Origin: Anthonomus grandis grandis
Taxonomy: Eukaryota; Arthropoda; Insecta; Coleoptera; Curculionidae
Assembly (NCBI RefSeq): GCF_022605725.1
Contig: NC_065551.1
Location: 18,662,001-18,726,000 of the forward strand
Length of the DNA: 64,000 nucleotides
Direction: 5' to 3'
The notes under the pieces were generated by a model. It saw only the letters and a list, made by a program, of their open reading frames with translations, did not search any database and was not told the DNA's origin. The translations under genes were made by a program, and so were the position numbers. The first letter of the stretch is position 1. Each line of letters opens with the position of its first letter. Positions 21,801 through 33,800 of the stretch are shown here, piece after piece.

Positions 21801-24800
21801 AACAAACCAAAAAAAATTGCAAAAAAGACAAAATTCTGATTTTTGTAAGTTTTCCAACTATCTTGGAGACGGTAAATAATATAGAAATTGGACGGAAGTT
21901 ACAAGGCTCACTCAAATCTCCACCCTTATAAAGAGAGATAACCACTGCCTCTTTCAATTATGCTGGAAAGATGCCATTATGAAAGGAATTGTTTATGGCA
22001 GAAGCTAAGGCACTCAATGCTGAGTCAGGCAAAAGGAGTAGTAATTTTGATGATATTCCATCAGCACCAGCTGATTTATGGTTTTTTAAGCTTTTAATTG
22101 CATATTCAACGTCAGTAAGACTAACAGAATAAAAGAAAAAAGAATTCTGAACTGACACTTGTTGAATATAATGCAAAGGATCAATATTAGTATTCACATC
22201 CTTGAGCAATAAATGAGGAATATTACAGTAATAATCATTTAAACTATGTAGTCTTACTTCTGGTTCTGAAACTTTCTTGTGAGACTGCCTGAAGTCATTT
22301 ATAATTGACCAATATTCTCTCTGCCTAGTTGAGGACACATTCAAGCGGTCACTATAATATTTAACCTTTGTTACTTTTATCGTCTTTCTGTATAGAATAC
22401 GATATTTCCGATGATAAAGAATGTTTGCATTAGTTGTATACTTGCACAACTTAGCCAAAAAACGGAGGTTCTTAGCTGAAGTTCTGAGGCCTGCTGTGAC
22501 CCATGGTTTTCTATTTTTCATTTTAAGCCTCTTTTTAGGAAAACACTGATTGATCTTGTCACATACCACATGAAATAACAAAGTAAACGGGTCAGGAGCC
22601 ATTTCAACTGCATTCCAATTAACCAAAGCTGTAGTAGAAGAAAAAGCATTGAAATTTGCTTTGCTGAAAATTTTTCCTATATAATGAGATGAAGGAAATC
22701 CAGTGTTGCATGGAATCCTAGCGAGAATGGCTTCATGGTCAGAAATACCAGATGAGAGTACTCTACATGACACATCATTTAAATTTGTACACTAATAATT
22801 AATAGTAGTTGCAGATGAGGATGTTATACGTGTGGGTGAAAGAACATGCATCTTTAAGTTATAAGATTCCAATATACTTAAAAGGGATGGATGTATGATA
22901 TGATAGCAAGCTTACATCGGTGAAGTTAATATTAAAGTCACCAGCCGATATAACTATGGAGTGTAGAGACAATTGGAATAATAGAGAATCATACCAATAT
23001 CTCCTGTGGGTGGTCTATAAACACAAAGAACATATAAAGTAAATCGCTTACAAAAACAAAGGGAGAATTCAAAAACTTTCTCCAACAGAAAGCTATCATA
23101 CTTACTAATTTAACAGAAAAAAGTTTCAATAGTTTGTTTAACTAAAATAGCTGTTCCTCCATGTATGGAGTGTTACCGACAAAAAATTGATATAGGAATA
23201 TAATCAGATATTAAAAAACATTCGTTAGGCTTTAACCAGTGCTCAGTTACTAACTGATACAATATCAGGAAAATCACATGAATCAAGTAAAAGATGAAGC
23301 TCGTTCATTTTATTTCTTAGAGACTGTATATTTAAAATAAAACTACTGAAACTTTTCGAATGCTTATTTTCAATGTTATTTATAGAATGTGAGTGATCTT
23401 CATCTTCTGTGTATTTATCTATAAAAAAGAATCCCTATCACAGTCAGTATCTAGATGTCCAGGTTGATTACTTGGTTTTATTGTGGACACATTTTTTGAT
23501 GAAATGCTACTTTTGAAATGTTTTAAAATACAGGTATACAGTAATGATGCCAAATCTGATCCAAAGTTGCTGGCATGATTAGACTCTAAAATTCTATTTG
23601 GATTAATATTATTTGCGTGAAATATTCTAGAGAGCCTTATCGCTATTATAAATTACATTATGGTTTGGATACATGTAAGGGCTTGTCATCACTAAATTAT
23701 TGCTATGTAAATGTATAAAATTTTTTTAAATATCGAATGATGAGCAAATACTACTTAACATTAAAATCAACATATCATTTTCTGTAAATTCTTTAACCAT
23801 AGATGATGCAGTATAAATCAGTTCATTGTTTGTACTTCCTGGCTTCAGGAAACATTGGACTTTGTAGTTAGCTTCAAACTTCAGACGCAATTTCTTCAGG
23901 AACACTCTACTACAATTTCCACCCACAAAAAGAAGCTTAGGTCGATTATCAACTTTTCTAAAGCTAGATTGAACAATGAGGTCATTCACGTATGCTCTGA
24001 TCTGACTCTTCTCTAGTACCTTTAAAATGGCAGATTATAATACGAATCTGAAATAATCGTACAATAATTTTAAAAGAAAAAAGCTTAGTATAAAAATATC
24101 GTAAAATTAATAAAATTGCTGTCTGAATTTTCAAAATATTTAGTTTTTTATAGTATCAAAGTAATGATAAGTTTTTTCTAATTTATTGAAAAATTACCTA
24201 ATGACTCAAAAGCGGCTGTGCCATAAAGGCATTTACAAGTTTCCTTATGGGTGAAGAGACTCATCCACCTTCATAAGAAACTTATTTGTTAAAAATTTTA
24301 TTAGACGCATTTTTAAAATATTAACATTTTTAGTATCTTTTCACTACCCAAACATTACTCGATAACTCAAAAGCCATATTATAGCTAGATGACCTGCTAA
24401 GAACTTAGCAGTTTGAGTACTTAGCAGGTCATCTAGCTATAAGGTCTAATGATGCTTTATTAGCGAAACATGTAACCTTCGTGACATATAAAAAGATGTT
24501 TTCAGACCGAGACTTGAAGTTTTTTATTTTTTCTCTAGTTACGTAGGTCTCTTTGAGATAATTGACGAATTCTTTCAATTACCATTTATAGCTGGTTTAT
24601 CTGATAAAATTAAAAGAATTGCTAAATAGCGAAACATGTAACCTTCGTGACATATACAAAGATGTTTTGAGACCGAGACTTGGACTTTTTTAGTTTTTCT
24701 CTAATAAATGGTAAAATAAGATTTGTGTTAAAAAGTTATTAATTTAATTTATTCATGGATTATCAAATTCTTTAAAGCAATTTTTCAAAAATTCTCTTGA

Positions 24801-27800
24801 AAAAAATTCTTTCGAATAATTGTTCTGTATAAAGACATATTTAATAAAATCTTTTTGAGTTGTTAAATTTTGATAGTCACAAATAATATTTGAACGATAG
24901 TAGAAACTTTTTACTACTTCTTTCTTTACCATTATTGAAATTATTATTAAGATATCTATTATATTAGTACGGTAAATTCTAATTTCAAAACTAGATTTGT
25001 TTTTATTAAAATATCAAGAAAAGAAGGCTTATACATTTTATTAAAGTAAATTTTATAGTACACTCTTTAAAATTAATGTAATTTAAAAAATTATTTAGGT
25101 CTATTTCGTCATGGTGATATATTAAAAATATATCATCCATATATAGCCAAGCTTCTTATATGAGTTATATAAATATATTTTTTTAGTTTTTTCTGAGGAC
25201 TTTGATAGTATTAGGATTTTGTTTAGTCCATTAAAAAACTATTTTAAAACTCCAAAAACAAAATTTATAATAATGTTTGTGGTAAAAAACTCATCAGCTT
25301 TTATACGAAACTATAAGTACTAAAATGTTAAAACTTTTAAAAGAATATTTAAATTTCCAATTTATACCTGCGGTTAAAACATTATCATCTTAATATTTTA
25401 AAATTAATTCAAATTACAATGTTTCTATAAATTTAATGGTATTTTTCTTAGAGCTCAACTATAATAAATGGTACATCTAGATATGACTGAAAAGTTAAAT
25501 TTATTAAAGAATTGCAATTTCCTTCTTCTTTCATTTTAAGTCACATAGTAACAAGTTTATAAAAAAAGGTGATAGACTTAAGAGAAGCCATCTCCAAAAA
25601 TACTTCGTAAAAAGGTGGTTAAGTCAGCGATGCCAACACTGTTTCAATTATGTTTATATTGATGACGTTTTAATCAAACAGACACACACACGCATACACA
25701 CAAATTATTTGACATGATGGTCGATAAAAATATCGCCAAGGTATTAACCTCGGCTATAATTGTTATGTCTTTTTTTATTTTTAGACCATTTTACACTAGA
25801 CAGACGAATAGGTCTCATAAAAACCTGTTAGAGGTGAACGAAGAGGTGGGAAGATGCTATAATAACTGAAAATCGAAAATAAAATATTGAAAAAACATAT
25901 TTTCCGTAAAATTATTAATGAAAAACCATAATCTGGGAATTTAATCTAGGAAGATTGTAAGATAAAATATATATATATTTTTACAATTTGAATGTATGTA
26001 CAGAAACATGTGTGAAACTAAATTAGAAATTGAAAAATTATTCGGAATGCAACTGAGAGTAGAGACGATCAAACGTTCAATATTTTTTCAATTTTCAATC
26101 ATGAGATCCCAGTATCCTGAATAATTGTAGTTATATGATGAAATAAATAATATTATTTATAATCCACAGAGAATGCCTTTGTTCCTCACTCAGGGAACAA
26201 CATATTCTATACCAAAGGATCATAAAAACACCGAAGATCCATCACACTATAGACTAATTACAGGTCTTTCCACGCGCTATTAAATCATCATATCATGTAT
26301 CACTAGGTATATCTATCAACACTGCGAGGGCAATGACATTAATGCGCTCCAGCAAAAGGGTTGCGCAAATGCTGCTATGGGCTGTAAAAAATAACTCATA
26401 ACTAATTCTATCGTTTACAATCAAGCACATACCAAGAAGATTACAAGAAAGCAATTAACGCTGTACCCCAGGTATGGCGTAAATTTGTGTAGAGTCAACC
26501 ATAATATATTATATTTTTAGAGCACATCATATCAAGCTGGCATACCAAGATCGAGATGCAACCTAATAATAGCAAAGTCGAGACTGAGTGTCCCAATTAA
26601 ACGAAGTATTTTCCAAGGACTCACAAGTCCATTATGGTTTTTCCTTGCAATGAACCCTTAATCGTAGCGGCTGAATTCAACCACCTACTGCTTTGCTTTA
26701 AAAAATGACGGTACAGAATTAACCAGAATTAACAAGGCTGACGAACATGACAAATATTTAGGCATGGTGCAAGCATAAAAGTAAACCATCAGACTATGGA
26801 GAAAGAACTAACCACAAGGTTGATTAAAAGGGTGAGCGAGGTTAAGGAACCTATCTTAACAGCAAAAATATGTTCAAAGCTGAAATATAACCGTAAAGTA
26901 TAACCGACTAAAGTAAACCCGATATCGAGAACTTACAACGAAAGATCAGGACCCTTCTGACAAAAGCACATAGGCATCACCGCTGGAGTGAACAACGGTA
27001 CTTGGACATCTTGGAGGATACTGCATAGCCAAATAGCTAATCTGCGATCATACTTTCAGAAACAGTCACAGACCTCTTTATTGCATCGTGCAACATGCCC
27101 AATAGACCATGCAACACCTCTGTGATTGAGTGAACAGAAAGGTGAGATACCTCGTAAGAAGAATCAAGAAAAGATGCGCCTTTCGAAAAAAAAGCCTCTG
27201 CATGAGCGGCATTTCAACGACGTGAGTCAGGATTATGACGACAGTATCGCGTCGAAGTAGTTGACATGAGGAAATATGTTCCAATAAACAGAAGGTCACT
27301 GGCTGGCTATTCAAGATCAAGTCATGCTCACAAGAAACTACTTGAAATACATCATTAAATACCCATCTATACAGAGTGAAAAATGTCGCTATGGATGCCA
27401 GGCGCAGAAAACAGCAGAAAACACTGACTCATAGGAGTTTGACTTGATTTGACTTGACTGGAGGCCGCAACAGAATATGAAGAGAGACATGATACAGTGG
27501 GGTAGATACTGCATCAAGAGCTGGCAAAGCGCCTAAAACTCATACATGAGGACAACTATGAGCTTGTGATGCCTAATAGGCCAGATGTCTTACTTCTAGA
27601 TAAGAATGCTAGGCAGATAATTCTTGTCGACGAAGTAGTACTAAGTAAAAAGATTTGGATAGATAAAAAGGCCGTGGAAGATAGGAAAGGTCCAAACGGT
27701 CCCAACTATTATTTCGACAATAGGTGCTATTCTAAAAGATCTTCTAAAGAACATGAAGGTATTTGGGCTTAGCAAACACCTTTACAAGCCTATGTAAAAA

Positions 27801-30800
27801 GCAGTTCTACAGTCCGAAGCGTCCGGAAATTTATGGAGAATGCGCCGACTACATGTTCCTTAAGGGTCCGATAACTCAGAAGAGCCTTGACAGAGCTCAA
27901 TTCTTTTGATAGCTAGTAACTATCTGGCATTTGTGAATGTTCCAAGTTTTTATTTTAATGAATAATAAAGTTTAAAGTTTCGAATAGCACAATTATTTAA
28001 ATTATTTTTACCACTATACATTGTACTTGATGAAGTCTTCTGATGAATAAAAACAAATTGTGTAAAGCAACTATCTAACTTTTAGATTTTCTTCTGTCCA
28101 AAGACTGTATTTTAGAAAGTTTTCTACGATTCCTTATAAAATTAAATAATTTAGTCAATAAGCTTGTTTTACCTGAAAACCAAAATTTTTTACCATAGTC
28201 AGTTTTCAGTTTAAGAACAAATTTTTAACACAAAACGTACTTACAGACTACCCTCAACTTAATAATATAATTTTAAATTAATTGGAAGTTTTCTGGAAAA
28301 ATGTTTTATTAATTACTGGCCTTAGCGGACAAAACTGCTTATAGCTCCGAACGTATTAGAAAATGCATTTTCTTTATAAAAGAAACTTTATCAGTCTCAC
28401 AAAATTAATACACGTGATTCTTAGAAAACATAAAAATTTACTAAAAAAATTACCTGAAAATAAAAATTGATTTTGTAAAGTCAACTTTTAGCCTAGCTCA
28501 ACTTTTTATAATAAAAGGAATTTTAAAAATAGATTGAAAATCATATGGAAAAATGTCCACGAATAATTAAAAAATCATCTATTGCTTACTTTTTACTCTC
28601 ATATAAATAAATAGCAGAAGATCGTATGTGCTATATCTGTATTTTAAAATAGACACTCACTTATCGGGACACATAACCGTGACTTCTAACCAGAGAAGGT
28701 AGTAAAACAGACGATCGCATTAACAAAGAAGAAGGAAAAAAGGATTTACGTTAAAGATGGGTTCTTTTACATATAAAACCAAATAAGTATTAAGACACCT
28801 AATTAAGCAACAAAAGAAATAAAGAAAATACAACGAATTTGCTATAAACACACCAAAAAAAAAACATGTTTAGTATCTCTAAACAGAAAAAAGACGAAGC
28901 TAATAAAAGACCCGTTTCCAGTTACGCCCTTACGCAACTATATCTAACCGATCTGCCCAAAATAACTTTCGTGTTATGCATTTTACGTGTAACTATAAAT
29001 TTCATCATAAGCATCCAAATGTTGAAAACGTGGTCCAGTTGGTCGCTGACAAGTCGTCCTAAGAATGACGTCAAACTGGAAAACGAGGCAACGACAGCTC
29101 TAATAAATGACGTCAAACGATGTTGTAACATATTTTGCTTTGAAGAGTTTTTGCATATAGTTTTAGTGTTTGTCAGAATTACAGTGATATATCCAATCTA
29201 TGAAGTGATTTAAAGTTACAGAAGCTGAACGAAGAGGATTTCTTATAAGGAATGAAAAAGTATTTAAGGAGTAAAATCTCCTAAAACTTAAAGCGTTAGT
29301 AAAACTCTTACAGATTCTTACCTCTTCTCCTCTGGGTGAATCGATAAGTGAACTAAAACTGGTTCTAGAACCATGTCGTGCTATATTGCATTTCTCTTCC
29401 GGAGAACTTACTACTTCTCCTGCTCTTCCGATGCCTCGTAGCCTGTCGTTTTCCACACACTGAGTTAAAGGAATGCCAAATACAAGTCCACCGGTGGAAT
29501 TACCATCTGAAAAGGAAAAATGCCTTGTAATAATAACTGCCTGTACAAATTAAATATAATACAAAAATGTTAAAAATTTTTAAAATTATTTTTAAAAAAG
29601 GTAGATTGTACCCTACGCATTTGTTATTTAATAAAGATATTTTTAACATTCGATCAATTTACACTCTCACAATCTGTTCTTATATACATACTCGACCTAA
29701 TTTAAAGTCTTTTGTTAATCATAATTATGATACAAGAACTAGGTGCAATAGGCAAATTAAACTACCACTAAGTACTAATACTCTTAATCTAAGATACATA
29801 AATTACTTTGGACCTAAACTGTATAATTTGTTGCCGGATGCTTGTAGAGGTTGCACTTCCATTAAAAAAATTCAGTTGTTGTGTAAGAGTGTTATTTCTA
29901 AAAGCGCTCAGCAATTTGAAAGGTTGTTCGTCTAAGCATTTGATCACAGATAGTGTCATAGTTGGTTGTATTTTAATTTTTTTTATATATATGTATGTAT
30001 GCATAATTTTCTAATTATGTTTTTCTTTAATTTGCTTAGACTCTTAAATGACTTTAAAATTTTACTAAATTATTGTTTTTCTTAATTAAATTTTTCCCTG
30101 GAAAATATTCAGAAAAAAATTGAAATAGCAAAAATGCTTAAAAAAATTAAAATTTTAAAAGAAAATCTGGAAATGAAGAAAAAAATATAATATGATATTG
30201 GATATTGTGAAATATAACCCAATAGAATACAGAATTTGAAAAAAAATTTGGAAAATAATATTAATTTTTTCTAGACCTTCTAAAATTAAAATTGCTTCAT
30301 AAATTTTAGGAGAAAACGTAAAAGTAAGAATCTCAATTTTTTTTTCTGGATACGTTTATGAAAGTCGAAATTTCGTTTTGTCTTCCCAGAAGACTTTAAA
30401 ATGAAGAAAATAAAAATTTAGCTACCCGAAAAGAAATGAAATCCTTAGTAGAAAATTTAAGATAATAAACCTTGAATCAAAAAATATATATTCGGAGAAA
30501 AAAGAAACTTAAATTGAAAAAATTTGAAAAAACTTTGCAATGAGCAAATTTAAAGTAATAAAAATATAAATTGATTAAACTCCATAGGAAAAAAATTTAA
30601 AAATGTAGGAAAAGCCTGGAAGTAACCCAAATAAAAATATTGTTTTTTTTAGGATGTAATTGCCCAGAAAACATAAAAAATATAGGAAAATCTCTGGAAC
30701 AACCTTAACAATATGAAACCATCTATAAAAAAAATTGTTAGAGGGAACTTGAAGAGGAAACTTGAGAAAAGCTTGAAGTATAAAATGTCTCAAATGTACC

Positions 30801-33800
30801 GGATGAGCAAATAAGAATGTTCACCGGCTATATCTCAGCGGCTAATTGAGATAAAGCGTTCCGTTAAACATTTTTTTTACAAAAATGCTTAAAAGAAAAT
30901 GCTGGCAATTATTTTCGAGATTGTGGCACAGCCGCTAGAGGGCATCACAGGCATGACCAAATAGAAAACTAGTTAATTCTACGATTTTTTTCAAAATAAG
31001 TGGTATTTATAATATACGCATTTTAACGCTTTATTAATTACCTTTGTCTTTTGTTGTAAATTTTTTTCTAAGTGGTGGACGGATGTCAAAACTTTTTTTT
31101 TATATTTAGAAATTTTTCTGGTTTGACTTAAGCGATTTCAACAATAACATGTCGATGGCGTTTTTAGAACCGGAAATATTATGAAAAATGCTGATTTTTT
31201 TTCAATTGATTGTTTTGTCAATTTTCCTAGTCTTCAAAAATACATACAAGTTTTTAATAAAATAATAATTCATTAAAATAATTGTTTTAGTCTAACAACC
31301 TACCTATTATAGAAAATACATATTTATAATTCGCATATTATTATACAGGGTGTTTCAGAACTATGGGATCAAACTTCTGGGGGTTGTTCAGTGCAACAGA
31401 AGAATCCATTTGAGTATAGGAATCCATGTTCGGAAATGCGTCACTACGCCACTACGGCCCTAAGACGCGTTAAAATTTATAAAAAACATTAATTACCTAA
31501 ATAGGATCTGCTGCATTTATTTTTACCTTTTGTACATGATACCATAACAACAATTGTTTAAAATCAACGCTTATCAATGTCAATTCACAACGTCATGTTT
31601 AAAAATTTTATAGCAATACAATTTTTAAACATTTATTGCTAATGGAAAACTTTACCAATCAAGAATTGGCGGATATGCATTTGGCATACGGAGCAACAAA
31701 CTGCAATGCACGAGCAGCATCGCGGTTGTATCATGAACGTTATCCCGAACGACAGCATCCTGGATACAAAAAGTTTATTGCGGTTCATCGGCGGCTCAAG
31801 GGCTTGATAACGGTTGGTAAGTATCTCCAACCGTTATCAAGTGTAAACTGAGTTTACACTTGATATCAGTTTACACTTAATAACGGTTGGAGATACTTAC
31901 CAACCGAAACGTCGTGTTACATTAAATAAATAAGACAATGCAAGTTCGACAAGATGTTTTCAATGGCAGTGTTAACTTGCACAATATGCATTACTGGTCG
32001 GAGACGAATCCACATTGGATGCAGCAGGTGCAGCACGAAGGTCGCTGGTCGGTGAATGTATGGTGCGGTGTTTTAGGGGGGAAAATTATTGGACCATTTA
32101 TATTTCAAAGATTAAATGGGGCAATCTATTTAAACTTTTTGAGTAATGAGTTACCACCTCTTTTAGAGGAGGTTCCATTAACCATTCTCCGTGACATGTT
32201 TTTACAACATGATGGGTGTTCTTGGCACTTTGCAAGAGGTGTAAGACAATTTTTAGATATCACATATCCTGCTAGATGGATTGGACGAGGAAGCGTATTT
32301 TCATGGCCTCCTAGATCATTAGACCTCACTGTGCTAGATTTTTATCTGTGGGGAAGACTAAAAGATCTAGTATTCGCAACTAGGCCTACCACGCCCGAAA
32401 ATATGGTTGAAAGGATAAGAGAAGCAATCGAAAGTATTTCTGTATCAGAAATTGAGACTGCTGTTATCTCAACCAGGCAGAGATTATTAGATTGTATCCA
32501 AAATGACGGACAGCATTTTGAACATCTAGGTCGCCATTAATTTGTATGTTTCGCTATTTTGGAAGTTTTAGTTAAGTTGTTATTTTAACTTTAAGTATTT
32601 TCTCGTTTCATTATTAAAGCTTACTTTTTATTTTTGGTTTTAAATAACGTGTTAATATATTAGTTAAATCATAGATAGTAAAATAATAAATTCGTTAAAG
32701 CTATTTAGGTTACTAAAATAATTAATACGAGTATAATAGAAAATAAGCAAATAATAGACCAAGAAGACCATAATGGCGAAAAATGCAGCATTTCATGTTT
32801 TAGTCAATATTTCCGGTTCTAAAAACGCTTTCGTCGTGATTTTTTTACCGAATTATTAGTAATTTTATTTGTCATTTGATGATGTAAAAAAAATTATACC
32901 ATTGCATTTAAATTTTAAGAGAAAATTCATAAAATTTGCTAACATTTCATTTAACGCCCTCTAGCATATAATTCGAAAAGCGCAGTTTATAGGTTAGGAC
33001 ATGTTCTTTAAAATAAATTAACATTGGTTAAAATCGCTTAAGTCAAACCAGAAAAAATTCTAAATATAAAAAAAAGTTTTGACTTCCCCTACCACTTTAT
33101 TTTAAGAAATATAGAAAAATAATTTATAACAAAAGACAAAAGATATTAAGAAAGCGTTAAAAAGCATATATTATAAATACCACTTATTTTGAAAAAAATC
33201 GTAGAAATAACTAGTTTTCTGTTTGGTCATGCCTGTGATGCCCTCTAGCGGCTGTGCCACAATCTCAAAAATAATTTCCAGCATTTTCTTTTAAGCACCT
33301 TTGTAAAAAAAATTTTACCGGAAGGCTCTATCTCAATTAGCCGCTGAGATATAGCCGGTGAACATTCTTATTTGCCCACCCGGTATATTTCTTGAGTTCT
33401 TAAATGAAATTTAAAAATGATTATGAAATTAATAGAAATATGAATTCGAATGCCAAATTTTTTTTTCGGATATTTTAAAGAAAAACCGAAAAATGAGAAA
33501 ATAAAAACATTTTAAGCTATTTAAAAGAAAATAAATATTTCGTTTTAAAAATGAAATAGCGAAAATAAAAATAGCAGAATTTTATGAGCCTGGAAAAAAA
33601 CAAAATCTCACGTGGAAAATTTAAACACCTCGAGAACAACGTTATAATAAAAATTTCCATTTTTTTTTATTCTTAGACCTAATAATCATCATCAAACATC
33701 ACAGTTAATCAAAACCAAATACTTCTATTTTATCGAGAACTAGTTTATATTCTAAATACCATATAAATCCCATAATTTTCAATTTTCTCACGTAAATTTC

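Larger units (their letters stand above)
30799..33383. mobile_element. Long-TIR DNA element flanked by TA
   Basis: The left end starts CCGGATGAGCAAATAAGAAT after TA (30797-30798). The right end, reversed, starts CCGGGTGGGCAAATAAGAAT and is followed by TA (33384-33385). The arms pair over about 400 bp (30799-31195) against about 600 bp (32780-33383). The right arm has roughly 190 bp extra, near 32840-33030, that the left arm lacks. TA flanks suggest the Tc1/mariner superfamily, but the family was not identified. The interior (31346-32540) is a DDE_3 transposase that has its own CAGGGTG-type left end and is therefore probably a separate insertion. Confidence 0.75.

Noticed and set aside
28866..29213. 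115-codon plus frame upstream of exon 5
   Set aside because: No recognisable domain, no splice or promoter context; left unannotated as a gene.
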